Shown here one piece after another: positions 27,014 to 36,376 of a stretch of 64,000 nucleotides of DNA. The translations under genes and the position numbers were made by a program. Positions within the stretch are counted from its first letter, which is position 1. Each line of letters starts with the position of its first letter. A model generated the notes under the pieces. It was given only the letters and a program-made list of their open reading frames with translations, had not been told where the DNA came from and did no database searches. This DNA comes from JABJMC01 sp964473745 (GTDB lineage: Bacteria > Patescibacteriota > Gracilibacteria > UBA1369 > UBA12473), in contig CAYYQE010000002.1 in the NCBI GenBank assembly GCA_964473745.1, positions 38,379 to 102,378 on the forward strand. The letters are read 5' to 3'.

Positions 27014-27910
27014 TCAAAGGTTAAACATACGCTCAAACGCTTTCAAGGCTCCGGTCCGCACCGCTTCATCAACCATCACTATCGGTTCTTCATTTACCAA
27101 ACAATCACGAATTTTTTCCAAGGTATTCTTTTTCATATCAAAGCACATCGAACACAGGGTGTAAAACTTTCGGTCTGGGAATAATTTTTGCAGACGCTTA
27201 ATCATGCCGCACTCGGTCATAATAATAAATTCTTTAGCTTCTTCTTGGCGCACCGCCTCCACCATTTTACTGGTGCTTAAACAATAATCAGCTGCTTTAC
27301 TAACCTCGAGTGGACATTCCGGATGAGCAATGATTTTAGCCTTTGGGTGGCGCTTACGAGCTTGATTCACGTAATCCAAAGTAAGACGTTGGTGGATTGG
27401 GCAATAGCCATCCCAAGGAATAATTTCCTTTTCTGGAACCTTAGATTGAATAAAATCAGCCAAATTCTTATCAGGCGCACAAATAACCCGCTTTTCAGGT
27501 AACGATTGCACCACTTTTACGGCATTGGCCGAAGTACACAAAACATCTGATTCAGCCTTAATCTCAGCTGTTGAATTGACATACATCACTACTGGGACCC
27601 CCGGATAATTCGCCTTCATAGCTCGTAACCCTTTGATGTCGATCATGTCAGCCATGGCGCAACCAGCTTCTGGGTCAGGAATAACCACTTTTTTGTCCGG
27701 ATTTAAAATCGCCGCGCTCTCGGCCATAAAATGAACACCAGAAAAAACAATCATCCGAGCTTCGGTTTGGCGTGCTTCCTGACAAAGCCCCAATGAATCG
27801 CCAATAAAATCAGCCACTTCAAACACTTCGGTTCGTTGATAATTATGCGCCAAAATAATAGCGTTTTTTTTCCGTTTCAGGCCTTTAATTTCCTCGATTA
27901 AATCTTTCAT
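27014..27910 (-). CDS. nadA: Quinolinate synthase NadA
   Basis: NadA condenses iminoaspartate with DHAP on a [4Fe-4S] cluster to give quinolinate. The 298-residue protein has AHNYQ, IGDSLGLC, VFSGVHFMAE, the cluster cysteines in EAGCAMADM (about 98), HPECP (about 202) and SMCFDMK (about 275), and GMIKR. The frame is open to 27949, but ATG 27910 (MKDLIEEI) fits the family. The stop is TGA. nadB is not in the window, so the iminoaspartate source is elsewhere or is an aspartate dehydrogenase. Confidence 0.95.
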   Translation of the reverse strand: MKDLIEEIKGLKRKKNAIILAHNYQRTEVFEVADFIGDSLGLCQEARQTEARMIVFSGVHFMAESAAILNPDKKVVIPDPEAGCAMADMIDIKGLRAMKANYPGVPVVMYVNSTAEIKAESDVLCTSANAVKVVQSLPEKRVICAPDKNLADFIQSKVPEKEIIPWDGYCPIHQRLTLDYVNQARKRHPKAKIIAHPECPLEVSKAADYCLSTSKMVEAVRQEEAKEFIIMTECGMIKRLQKLFPDRKFYTLCSMCFDMKKNTLEKIRDCLVNEEPIVMVDEAVRTGALKAFERMFNL

Positions 27911-27962
27911 TTTTAGACACGTCAAAAATGGGTCTATAAGATAGCACAAACCCTAAAAAAAG

Positions 27963-28493
27963 CTATACAATCCCGTGCACCACCTTAAGCCACAAATTCC
28001 TAACAAATTCCGCCGTGGCATGCAAAAGATCAGCCAAAAGATTTTTAAGTTCCCGCATCCGGGTCACAGCCGCCGCTAATTCCTTGAATTTAGCTCGACG
28101 CTGACAGCGAGCCGCTTCCTTTTCTAAGTGACGAATTTCTTGGTGGACATGCGCCCGAATCTCTTTGATCATGGCTTTTGGAGGAGGAAGCTCTTTGAGT
28201 AATTTCTTTTTCAGGGCTTCAGCCTCATCTTTAGTCATTTTCTTTTTAAAATCTCCAAACTTTTTACCGGTTGCCTGCCGATGTTCGCCAACTCCCTCTT
28301 TTTTCTCGGAAAGTTTAATGGAATCAACTGTTTCACTACCATCATCAATTCCTTCCAAAATATTGCCGGTGTCAACATCCACCTCAGCAGCTAAATTAGA
28401 ATCTTCGACCGAGCTTTCCGGAGTTTTTGATTTTTCCGGGGTGGTTTCGGGTGAAATTTTTTCTGGACCTTTTTGTTGATTATCTCCTACCAT
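27963..28493 (-). CDS. Charged hypothetical protein with C-terminal helical region
   Basis: A 176-residue protein. The first 80 residues are disordered-looking and rich in Glu, Ser, Pro and Asp. Residues about 85-165 are Lys/Arg/Ala-rich amphipathic helix (coiled-coil-like KDEAEALKKKLLKELPPPKAMIKEIRAHV). No signal peptide, motif or family is recognised. It has a consensus promoter and lies 52 bp upstream of nadA on the same strand, so it may share a transcript with nadA-nadC. Confidence 0.65.
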   Translation of the reverse strand: MVGDNQQKGPEKISPETTPEKSKTPESSVEDSNLAAEVDVDTGNILEGIDDGSETVDSIKLSEKKEGVGEHRQATGKKFGDFKKKMTKDEAEALKKKLLKELPPPKAMIKEIRAHVHQEIRHLEKEAARCQRRAKFKELAAAVTRMRELKNLLADLLHATAEFVRNLWLKVVHGIV

Positions 28494-28516
28494 AGAAAAT
28501 TTGTTGCTTCTTCTTA

Positions 28517-28545
28517 ATCATACACTTTTAACCTGTAAATGTCAA
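28517..28545 (-). promoter_or_regulatory. Predicted promoter of the charged hypothetical (and perhaps nadA-nadC)
   Basis: On the minus strand consensus TTGACA (28545-28540), 17-nt spacer, TATGAT (28522-28517). The start would be about 15-18 nt before ATG 28493. Confidence 0.75.
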
Positions 28546-28585
28546 CAGCGATCAGAGCGAAAGCTTATTAAGACCAGAGGGAGTA

Positions 28586-28594
28586 TGCTATAAA
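28586..28594 (+). promoter_or_regulatory. Predicted extended -10 promoter of valS
   Basis: TGC precedes TATAAA (28589-28594), an extended -10 element. The -35 region (TTATTA at 28565) is poor. The leader is about 20-25 nt, too short for a T-box. Confidence 0.45.
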
Positions 28595-28622
28595 AGGCTA
28601 AGATAAATCAAGTATTTTTTAT

Positions 28623-31247
28623 ATGACAGAAATCCCAAAAGCCTACAACGCGAAGGATTATGAGCAAGCCATTTATAAAAAATGGGAGAAAAGTGGGGCC
28701 TTTATTCCCAAGATTGACCCTAAGAAAAAGCCTTTTACAATTTCTTTGCCACCACCCAACGCCACCGGGCAACTTCATTTAGGACACGCCATGATGTTGG
28801 CTATTGAGGATATTATGATTCGATATAATCGAATGAAAGGGAGGCCTAGCTTATGGCTCCCCGGGACAGATCACGCCGCTATTGCCACTCAAAACAAGGT
28901 TGAAAAATTAATTGCGGAAGAGGGATTAGATCGGCACAGCATGGGACGCACTAAATTTTTATCGCGCGTTAAAAAATATGTCGCAGAGTCGCAAGACACT
29001 ATTCGTGATCAAATTAGACAAATGGGAGCCTCTATAGATTGGACTCGCGAACGCTACACTATGGATGAACAATTAACCCACGCCGTACGAGCCGCGTTTT
29101 TAAAGATGTACAAAGATGGGCTTATCTACCGTGGTCATCGCATTGTCAACTGGTGCACGCGCTGTGGATCCACTCTTGCTGACGACGAATTGGAATACCG
29201 GGAAGAAAAATCTAAGTTTTATTACTTAAAATACGGACCAGTTGTAATTGGAACAGCTCGGCCAGAGACCAAATTTCACGACAAAATCATTATTGTTCAC
29301 CCTAAAGATAAGCGCTACAAAGATTTAATTGGCAAAGAATTAGATGTGCCGTGGATTACCGGTACAGTCAAAGCCAAGTTTGTGGCCGATGAGTGCGCAG
29401 ATATGGAAATGGGAAGTGGCGCTATGACCATCACGCCAGCGCATAGTTTTCTCGATTTTGATTTAGCACAAAAGTATGGGTTTGAAATCACCCAAATCAT
29501 TAACGAAAAAGGAGAAATAACAGAGGCAGGAGGTCCAAATTTTGAGGGTCTACATGTTCTTGAGGCCCGCGAAAAAGTTGTTAAACAATTAGATAAAAAA
29601 GGCCTTTTAGACCATATCGACGAAGAATATGTTCACAATTTATCGTGCTGTTATCGCTGTGGAACTGCGGTAGAACCGCTTGTGTCTGAGCAATGGTTTA
29701 TTGACGTTAACAAAAAAGTCCGCGGCAAAACTTTAAAAGAACGTTCGCTGGAGGCGGTTCGCAAAGGCGATATCGAAATCCTTCCCGACCGATTTAATAA
29801 AGTCTATTTTCACTGGATTGAAAATCTTCGGGATTGGTGTATTTCGCGGCAAATTTGGTGGGGACACCGAATTCCGGTTTGGTCTTGCACCGATAAAACT
29901 TGCAAACACCATAAAGAACCGATTGTGAGCCTTAAAAATCCTGAAAAATGCCCTAAATGTAAAAACCCCAAGCTCAAACAGGACCCTGATACGCTCGATA
30001 CCTGGTTTTCCTCTGGGTTGTGGACTTTTTCTACGCTGGGGTGGCCAGAAAAAACCAAGGATTTTGAATATTTCCATCCAACATCGGTGCTAGAAACCGG
30101 TTATGACATTTTGTTTTTCTGGGTGGCCCGCATGATTTTAATGACCACTTATTTGTTAGATGAGGTGCCTTTTGAGACTGTTTATTTGCATGGGTTAATA
30201 CGTGATAAGCAGGGCCGTAAAATGAGTAAATCTCTAGATAATGGCATCGACCCTCTCGATATGATTGATAAGTACGGTGCCGATTCCGTGCGTCTTAGTT
30301 TGGTTCTCGGTTCATCACCAGGTAACGATCTTCGTATTTATGAAGAAAAAATCGCTGGTTACCGTAATTTTGTTAATAAGATTTGGAATAGCGCTCGCTA
30401 TGTGCTTATGAATCTTGAAAAAGAAGACTTCCATACCGAAATCGATCCCAAAACACTTTCAAGCGCCGACAAATGGATTCTTCACCGATTAAATCAGGTC
30501 ACCAAACAAGCCACCAAAAGTCTTGATAAATACAGCCTTTCCGAAGTTGGCTTGGGGATCTATAACTTTTTCTGGAACGAATATTGTGATTGGTATCTCG
30601 AAATTAGCAAAATTCAACCGAATAAAGCCGTCTTAGCTCACGGTTTAAAAACCATTGTTAAGCTCTTGCACCCGTACACTCCTTTTGTTACAGAAACCTT
30701 ATGGGGATTAATGGATCAGAAAACTCAACTCATCACCGAAGAATGGCCAAAAGCTGATCCAATGTTTAATTTTCCGACCGCCAACCGCGAAATGCAAGCT
30801 GTGCTTAAAGTTGTAAGTACCATTCGACAAGTTCGCGCTGATTATAAACTTAAACCTGGTCAAAAAATTCGCGCCACTTTTCAGGGAGCAGAATTAAACA
30901 AAGTTCTAAAAGACAACATGGACATCATCATGCGTTTAGCTCGTCTTGAAAATCCGATTATCGAAAAAGAAGAAAAGAAAACTCCCGGTACAATTGTTTC
31001 TTTTGCTGGCCCAGTTAAAATTAACCTTATGGCCAAAGGCCTCGTTGACATCAATAAGGAAAAATCTCGCCTTAAAGCCGAAATCCAAAATCTCACCAGT
31101 TATGTAAAAGGACTCGAAGGGAAACTTAAAAACGAAGGCTACATCCACAATGCTCCTAAAAAAGTTGTAGAAGCGGACAGGCAGCGCTATTTAGAAGGAA
31201 TCGAGCGACTTAAAAACATGAAAAAACAACTCAAATCTTTAGGTTAA
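28623..31247 (+). CDS. valS: Valyl-tRNA synthetase
   Basis: This class I synthetase charges tRNA-Val. The 874-residue protein has the HIGH-type motif PNATGQLHLGHA (about 46), the CP1 editing domain, zinc-like Cys clusters (CTRCG; CYRCG; CKHH/CPKCKNPK), KMSKS (about 534), the anticodon-binding helical domain and a C-terminal coiled coil (about 805-874) typical of ValRS. The length is usual. A lipoprotein gene follows after 13 bp. Confidence 0.97.
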   Translation: MTEIPKAYNAKDYEQAIYKKWEKSGAFIPKIDPKKKPFTISLPPPNATGQLHLGHAMMLAIEDIMIRYNRMKGRPSLWLPGTDHAAIATQNKVEKLIAEEGLDRHSMGRTKFLSRVKKYVAESQDTIRDQIRQMGASIDWTRERYTMDEQLTHAVRAAFLKMYKDGLIYRGHRIVNWCTRCGSTLADDELEYREEKSKFYYLKYGPVVIGTARPETKFHDKIIIVHPKDKRYKDLIGKELDVPWITGTVKAKFVADECADMEMGSGAMTITPAHSFLDFDLAQKYGFEITQIINEKGEITEAGGPNFEGLHVLEAREKVVKQLDKKGLLDHIDEEYVHNLSCCYRCGTAVEPLVSEQWFIDVNKKVRGKTLKERSLEAVRKGDIEILPDRFNKVYFHWIENLRDWCISRQIWWGHRIPVWSCTDKTCKHHKEPIVSLKNPEKCPKCKNPKLKQDPDTLDTWFSSGLWTFSTLGWPEKTKDFEYFHPTSVLETGYDILFFWVARMILMTTYLLDEVPFETVYLHGLIRDKQGRKMSKSLDNGIDPLDMIDKYGADSVRLSLVLGSSPGNDLRIYEEKIAGYRNFVNKIWNSARYVLMNLEKEDFHTEIDPKTLSSADKWILHRLNQVTKQATKSLDKYSLSEVGLGIYNFFWNEYCDWYLEISKIQPNKAVLAHGLKTIVKLLHPYTPFVTETLWGLMDQKTQLITEEWPKADPMFNFPTANREMQAVLKVVSTIRQVRADYKLKPGQKIRATFQGAELNKVLKDNMDIIMRLARLENPIIEKEEKKTPGTIVSFAGPVKINLMAKGLVDINKEKSRLKAEIQNLTSYVKGLEGKLKNEGYIHNAPKKVVEADRQRYLEGIERLKNMKKQLKSLG

Positions 31248-31260
31248 TTAATTCCTTCCT

Positions 31261-32076
31261 ATGAAAAAACTCACCCTCCTCATCCTCGCTACACTCATTT
31301 TTAGTAGCTGCTCCTGGCAAGAAGACCCTGTTTACATAGGTGGTATCACTGACGACGAGTTGCTATTAGACCAATACGATTGTCCGGCAATGTTAGACGC
31401 CTCAATCCAAGAAACTCAAACTTCACGCGGAATTGGGCACGAAACTGGCACCATACATCCTGCCAAAGAATTTGTTGATGAGGATTCAAACGGAATCCGT
31501 TGTTTTTATTATCAGGAACACGGCGATGCATATGATATCGCCCACGACGAAGGGGATAGCTACGGTGAATATACATATTTTTACGGCATGGAAGTACGAC
31601 TTTTTGACACCGAAGAAGCTATGCAAACTTATGAAGGCAACATTGCCAATCTTATCGCAAATACTTATTGCCGCACCGAAGATAACAACGGAGTTAGAAT
31701 CGAGCTATCTAGCTCTAGCGGCGTTAGCGATGAATTCCCAGATTTAGATACAACCCGCTATAAATGTGCCTGGCCTGAACAAGATAATATCAGCAACGCT
31801 AACAATTTGCTTAATATCACTCGTTATCGCAACGGAATCGTTACTCTTTACATCACCCGCGAATTAGGACGCTCCTATTACATCCCACCAAACTATGAAG
31901 GCTCCCAAGAATACCAAAGAGAACGCACTATTCGCGCTCGCCAAACCTATGTCTATAATGACTCAAGCTTCCAATCACCACCTGACACTTACGAAAGCGA
32001 ACTCATGACTGACCTCCTTCGCTTAGTCGACAGTGTCCAATCACTTACGGCGCAGCAACAGATGATGGAGAATTAA
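31261..32076 (+). CDS. Uncharacterised lipoprotein
   Basis: A 271-residue protein with a lipoprotein signal: MKKLTLLILATLIFSSCSW, acceptor Cys at residue 17 (lipobox FSSC, with Phe rather than Leu at -3). The mature part is rich in Asp, Tyr, Thr and Glu with a few Cys residues. No domain is recognised. It should be anchored on the outer face of the cytoplasmic membrane. It is transcribed with or just after valS (13-bp gap), and its TAA interlocks with the stop of the convergent HMGL-like gene (4-bp overlap). Confidence 0.7.
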   Translation: MKKLTLLILATLIFSSCSWQEDPVYIGGITDDELLLDQYDCPAMLDASIQETQTSRGIGHETGTIHPAKEFVDEDSNGIRCFYYQEHGDAYDIAHDEGDSYGEYTYFYGMEVRLFDTEEAMQTYEGNIANLIANTYCRTEDNNGVRIELSSSSGVSDEFPDLDTTRYKCAWPEQDNISNANNLLNITRYRNGIVTLYITRELGRSYYIPPNYEGSQEYQRERTIRARQTYVYNDSSFQSPPDTYESELMTDLLRLVDSVQSLTAQQQMMEN

Positions 32077-33164
32077 GTGTCCTCCCTCGGTTCCAATTGT
32101 CGCAACTTACGATCCCAATTCATCACATGAGGAGTTACACGATTTTTAATAATATCCAAATTCGGACGACCTGGCTCCCATTTAGCATTCCCTTCCGCCA
32201 CTAAACAATCAACCGCTTTTACAACTTCGACTATCGGAGCGTTCTGATTAGCCATATCAAAAGCTGTACATCCACCAAGGCCGCTCACTCCTGTTTCTAC
32301 AAAACAATCCGCAACATCACTATTATGGAGTGGCCTAAGAGCCGCTTTAACAATCTCCTGGATTCTATTAGGAGGCATTGTATTTAGCATGTGCAGATGG
32401 ATCCCAACCGCTTCTCCGACCTCAGAGCGTGCTGCAGACATCAACTTTTCAATTACGTCCGGCGTACCAATAGCCTCGGTATCACAAATAATATGGCGTC
32501 CACCATTTAAAGGTGGTGTATGCGCCATTTCACCCAACGGAACTTCCGGATCCACAAACTCAGGCTCCAGCGTATCTCGATTACGCCCACCAGTAGCATT
32601 CATGGCATAAACATTTATAGGAATTCCTGTGCCATCAAAACATTTACAAATATCTTCATATCTCTTCCTGGAAACCTGACGCATTGCTTCAACCAAATCG
32701 GAGTCAACTTCACCCTCAACCGCTTCAATCGGAATTCTAGTGCCATCCATTTTCCGGACACCGCTATTAAGCCATAGAACATAAGGATCATGAGAATGCA
32801 CAAAAGCCAATTCATGAAGAGCCCCCACATCAAATAAATACTTAGCTCGCTCAACATATCTAGCGCGAGCACTCATAATAAGAACTTGTAGTACAGCGTT
32901 TTCAATTCCCTGTGGGACATCAGCGCAAATCTTAGGAAGCGACCAATGAAGAGCACGCATAGTTGGCGCCGCTAAGGGGCTTACAATACTACCTGTATCT
33001 AAATTTTCTATGCCCGCATCTAAATTATTAGCGATATGTGGCCCGCCATTCTGACGCATAACAAGATCAGCCTTAACACGATTTTCTAAAGCCGGTTTAC
33101 GGCGTTGAATTCCATCTCGGGCCGCCGTATCAACAATATGAGCATTAAGTGGAGCAATTCTCAT
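32073..33164 (-). CDS. HMG-CoA-lyase-like enzyme (HMGL/DRE-TIM metallolyase family)
   Basis: A 363-residue TIM-barrel protein. Visible family signatures are the N-terminal ARDGIQ (the RDG metal/catalytic motif), SIVSPLAAPTMRA aligning with the 'SFVSPKWVPQMAD' strand of HMG-CoA lyase, CDTEAIGTP, the His pair HLH (about 271) and GLGGC (about 315) matching the HMG-CoA lyase active-site loop. It cleaves or forms a C-C bond next to a carboxyl or acyl group. The exact substrate is unclear. Homocitrate/isopropylmalate synthase is less likely because the GLGGC loop is lyase-type. No pathway partner is adjacent. Confidence 0.75.
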   Translation of the reverse strand: MRIAPLNAHIVDTAARDGIQRRKPALENRVKADLVMRQNGGPHIANNLDAGIENLDTGSIVSPLAAPTMRALHWSLPKICADVPQGIENAVLQVLIMSARARYVERAKYLFDVGALHELAFVHSHDPYVLWLNSGVRKMDGTRIPIEAVEGEVDSDLVEAMRQVSRKRYEDICKCFDGTGIPINVYAMNATGGRNRDTLEPEFVDPEVPLGEMAHTPPLNGGRHIICDTEAIGTPDVIEKLMSAARSEVGEAVGIHLHMLNTMPPNRIQEIVKAALRPLHNSDVADCFVETGVSGLGGCTAFDMANQNAPIVEVVKAVDCLVAEGNAKWEPGRPNLDIIKNRVTPHVMNWDRKLRQLEPREDT

Positions 33165-33220
33165 TTGGGGTGGAATTAAATTTAGTAAAAAAAAGTATCG
33201 TTGAACCCGTAAACTGTCAA

Positions 33221-33249
33221 TCGACTAAGTATAATAATTGTGGTATAAT
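33221..33249 (+). promoter_or_regulatory. Predicted leaderless promoter of the helical repeat gene
   Basis: TCGACT (33221-33226), 17-nt spacer, perfect TATAAT (33244-33249), and the ATG begins exactly 6 nt after the -10 box at 33256. Transcription would start at or within a base or two of the A of the ATG. Confidence 0.65.
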
Positions 33250-33255
33250 AACGTA

Positions 33256-34014
33256 ATGGATTACAAACAAACAAAAAAAGAAATCAAAAAACTCCTCAAA
33301 ACAAAGGAGTACGAAAAAGCGCTACAACTTACAATCGCGCTTCGACAGGCTTATCCAAGAGAAACGTCTTTGCATAAACTCATCAACAAAACAAAAACCC
33401 TTCTTAGAAATCAAGAGTTGGGAGGGCGGGCTGACTATCTAAAAAAAGGATTAAAAACCATTCGCACCCTACGCCGTAATGATGATTTTGAAGGAGCAAT
33501 CAAGGCTGGAGCCGAACTACTTGAAGTTGATCCAGAAAACAAAGCCGCCAAAAAACTTCTTCACAAATCCAAAATCGACTTTATTGAACAAAAACTACAT
33601 GATCCAATCCGCAAAGAGTGGTCACAAAAACAAGAATACGAACAGCTCTATCTTTTCTACCAGAAACTTAAAAAAGTATTCCCACACTATATCCGCTTAA
33701 ATAAACTCATCGACGAAACCGAGAAAAAAATGATTATCGCTGATCGAGTTGAAAAGAAAGCTTTTGCCGCCGACAGTCTTAAGAAACTTCAACAAATGTT
33801 GGCGGAAGGAAAATATGAAGAAGTAATCGAGGGGGCCGAAGAATTAATGGCTTTCACTCATGAAGGATCTAAAGAAGGTAAAGCAATCTTGCAGGTTGCT
33901 AATAAGGCCAACCGTCGTGAAATCGAAGCAGACACTTTTAAATACATGAAAAACCAGAAACCACTTCTGGAAGCAGCTTACAAATCAGGTGGGGAAGGAA
34001 TCATCAAGCTATAA
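33256..34014 (+). CDS. Alpha-helical repeat (TPR-like) protein
   Basis: A 252-residue, Lys-rich, wholly helical protein with recurring 'YEKALQLTIALRQAYP', 'DFEGAIKAGAELLEVDPENKAAKKLL' and 'YEEVIEGAEELM' units, which resemble TPR repeats. It has no signal peptide or membrane segment. It is probably a cytoplasmic scaffold or adaptor, and the partner is unknown. The frame is open from 33238, but the -10 box lies inside that extension, so ATG 33256 is chosen. Confidence 0.75.
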   Translation: MDYKQTKKEIKKLLKTKEYEKALQLTIALRQAYPRETSLHKLINKTKTLLRNQELGGRADYLKKGLKTIRTLRRNDDFEGAIKAGAELLEVDPENKAAKKLLHKSKIDFIEQKLHDPIRKEWSQKQEYEQLYLFYQKLKKVFPHYIRLNKLIDETEKKMIIADRVEKKAFAADSLKKLQQMLAEGKYEEVIEGAEELMAFTHEGSKEGKAILQVANKANRREIEADTFKYMKNQKPLLEAAYKSGGEGIIKL

Positions 34015-34023
34015 ATTTTGCGT

Positions 34024-35307
34024 TTATCGCGTAATCAATTGATCCCGCCTCATGCCAACCCCAATATATTTAATTGGACAACCAATAAGCTTTTCTAAAC
34101 GTAAAACATAATTTTGAGCATTTTCAGGCAATTCATCCCACGAAGTCACCTCATCTAAAGATTCTCTCCATCCTGGAACTGTTTCGTATTCAACCTCAAT
34201 CCGAGCTAAGTCTTCCAGTCGAGCCGGCAGCCCCACAAAAGGTTTACCATCAAGCTTGTACGAAGTTGCGATTTTAAGTTCATTTAAGTGATCCAAAACA
34301 TCCAATTTGGTTAGATTTACAGAAGTAAAACCATTTAACATAATGGAATATTTAGTAATCGGCACATCAAACCAACCACACCGCCGCGGACGACCGGTCG
34401 TTGATCCATATTCACCACCCGCTTCTCTAATTTGTTCACCTAAATCATCGTGAAGTTCAGTTGGGAAAGGCCCTTTACCAACTCTGGTCATATAAGCCTT
34501 CACAATTCCAATATTTTCATCCAAATATTTAGGACTCATTCCGGTCCCGGTAAACGCTCCACCAACTGTTGGATTTGAAGAAGTCACAAACGGATAGGTC
34601 CCATGATCAATATCAAGTAAAGCAGCGTTAGCCCCTTCTAATAAGACATTCTTCCCAGCCGCTAAATTGTCATTCAAATACTGGGCCGCATCTGTCACCA
34701 TGGATATCAAATAATCATAGTTGTCTTTGAAAAATTTAAGCTCAGTCTCGGCATCATGTTCAAACCCATAAACTTTTTGGTGCCACGCTAAATTTGCGCG
34801 GTATTTTTTTTCAAAAGAATCCCAATCTCGGAGGTCACACATTCGAAGACCCCGACGAATTATTTTATCCGCATAACAAGGGCCAATTCCGCGCTTAGTA
34901 GTCCCAACTTTTTGTTCGCCTTTCGCATCTTCTTGCCAACCATCAATAGTTTTATGGAAATCACATAAAAGAGCCGCGCGATTAGATAATTTAACGCGAT
35001 TAGTTACATCAAAGCCTTGCGCTTGAACATTCTTTAATTCTTCTAAAACAGTTGGTAAATGCAAAACACAGCCATTTCCAATCACACAAGTGACATTTTC
35101 GCGTAAAATTCCACTCGGCAAAAGATGAAAAATAAACTTTTTTGTTTCTCCATCAATATTTACATAAACCGTATGGCCAGCGTTTGCTCCCCCGGTAGCG
35201 CGGGCTACAATATCAAATTTTTCGCTTAAAATATCTACTAATTTACCCTTTCCTTCATCGCCCCATTGCGCCCCAAGAATAAGAGAAAGTTTTCCTTTAT
35301 TGTTCAT
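34024..35307 (-). CDS. purA: Adenylosuccinate synthetase PurA
   Basis: PurA links IMP and aspartate with GTP, the first committed step to AMP. The 427-residue protein has the N-terminal P-loop-like GAQWGDEGKGK, GGANAGHT, GNGCVLH, EGANAALLDIDHGTYPFVTSS and TRVGKGPFPTEL, and TTGRPRRCGWFD, all diagnostic. It is divergent from purC. PurB, which works on its product, is 1.5 kb further on. Confidence 0.98.
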   Translation of the reverse strand: MNNKGKLSLILGAQWGDEGKGKLVDILSEKFDIVARATGGANAGHTVYVNIDGETKKFIFHLLPSGILRENVTCVIGNGCVLHLPTVLEELKNVQAQGFDVTNRVKLSNRAALLCDFHKTIDGWQEDAKGEQKVGTTKRGIGPCYADKIIRRGLRMCDLRDWDSFEKKYRANLAWHQKVYGFEHDAETELKFFKDNYDYLISMVTDAAQYLNDNLAAGKNVLLEGANAALLDIDHGTYPFVTSSNPTVGGAFTGTGMSPKYLDENIGIVKAYMTRVGKGPFPTELHDDLGEQIREAGGEYGSTTGRPRRCGWFDVPITKYSIMLNGFTSVNLTKLDVLDHLNELKIATSYKLDGKPFVGLPARLEDLARIEVEYETVPGWRESLDEVTSWDELPENAQNYVLRLEKLIGCPIKYIGVGMRRDQLITR

Positions 35308-35332
35308 GTTTATGTGTTAATGACAAAAGCAA

Positions 35333-35362
35333 TTTCACTATATATGATAAATCTTGTACAAT
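35333..35362 (+). promoter_or_regulatory. Predicted promoter of purC-purE-purB
   Basis: TTTCAC (35333-35338), 18-nt spacer, TACAAT (35357-35362) in the 86-bp purA/purC divergent gap. The leader is about 25 nt and holds TTAACCC 9 nt before ATG 35394. No purine riboswitch structure is seen. Confidence 0.5.
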
Positions 35363-35393
35363 GAAGCCTGAGTATTCATTAACCCTATAAAAG

Positions 35394-36365
35394 ATGCTCT
35401 CCGATGATCAAATCCGCGCCCAATTAGCTCATTGCTTGGCGGGGACCGAGTTCGCCAAACTTGGTAAATTCTACAAAGGCAAAGTCCGCGACAACTATAC
35501 CAAGGATGGTAAACGCATCATTGTAGTTTCCGACCGACTCTCCGCCTTTGATCGCATCATCTGCCTCATCCCATTCAAAGGACAAGTATTAAATCAAATG
35601 GCCCAATTTTGGTTTGAAGAAACCAAAGACATTTGCGGAAATCACGTTATCGAATTTCCGGATCCCAATGTTGTTGTTGCCAAAGAATGCACCCCTCTCG
35701 CAGTTGAAATGGTTGTCCGCGGTTACATTACTGGTTCAACCACCACTTCTGCTTGGTATAATTATAATGAAAAAGGCATCCGCAATTTTTGCGGGAATGA
35801 CCTTCCAGAAGGCCTCAAAAAGGACCAAAAATTCGATCAAGCCATTCTAACTCCATCAACCAAAGCCGCTCATGGCGAGCATGACGAATCAGTTGCCCCC
35901 GAAGTTCTTTTGGAAAGGGGAGTGATTACCAAAGAAGAGTGGGAATATCTGGCTGATGTCTCCTTAAAACTGTTTGCTCGCGGCCAAGAAATTGCCGCTA
36001 AACAAGGTATTATTTTGGTCGACACTAAATATGAATTTGGAAAAGATGAAAATGGTGAAATTGTGCTTATTGATGAAATTCACACTCCAGATTCTTCTCG
36101 TTTTTGGATCGAAGATACTTATCAAGAAAATTTCGAAGCTGGTAATGATCAAGACAACATCAATAAAGAATACCTCCGCTTATGGTTAGCTAATCAAGGC
36201 TACATCGGTGAAGGAGAAATGCCACCAATTACTGACGAGGTAAAAATTGAAACTGCCCGCCGCTATATTGAGGCCTACGAAAAAATCACCGGGCAAACCT
36301 TCCAAGGAGAAAACTGTGAAAACTTAGAAGATCGCCTTAAAAATAATCTTTCTTCCTACTTTTAA
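35394..36365 (+). CDS. purC: SAICAR synthetase PurC
   Basis: PurC joins CAIR and aspartate with ATP. The 323-residue protein belongs to the longer, yeast Ade1-like group. Motifs seen are GKVRDNY, VSDRLSAFD, VRGYITGSTTTSAW, PSTKAAHGEHDE, LVDTKYEFG and DEIHTPDSSRFW. It is the first gene of the purC-purE-purB operon. Confidence 0.97.
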   Translation: MLSDDQIRAQLAHCLAGTEFAKLGKFYKGKVRDNYTKDGKRIIVVSDRLSAFDRIICLIPFKGQVLNQMAQFWFEETKDICGNHVIEFPDPNVVVAKECTPLAVEMVVRGYITGSTTTSAWYNYNEKGIRNFCGNDLPEGLKKDQKFDQAILTPSTKAAHGEHDESVAPEVLLERGVITKEEWEYLADVSLKLFARGQEIAAKQGIILVDTKYEFGKDENGEIVLIDEIHTPDSSRFWIEDTYQENFEAGNDQDNINKEYLRLWLANQGYIGEGEMPPITDEVKIETARRYIEAYEKITGQTFQGENCENLEDRLKNNLSSYF

Positions 36366-36376
36366 CCTTTTAAATA

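Noticed and set aside
28494..28622. Possible T-box upstream of valS
   Set aside because: No GGTGGTACC-type T-box core, no specifier hairpin, and the predicted transcript leader is only about 20-25 nt.
35308..35393. Purine riboswitch or PurR operator between purA and purC
   Set aside because: No purine-aptamer three-way junction or PurBox-like palindrome could be recognised in the 86-bp gap.
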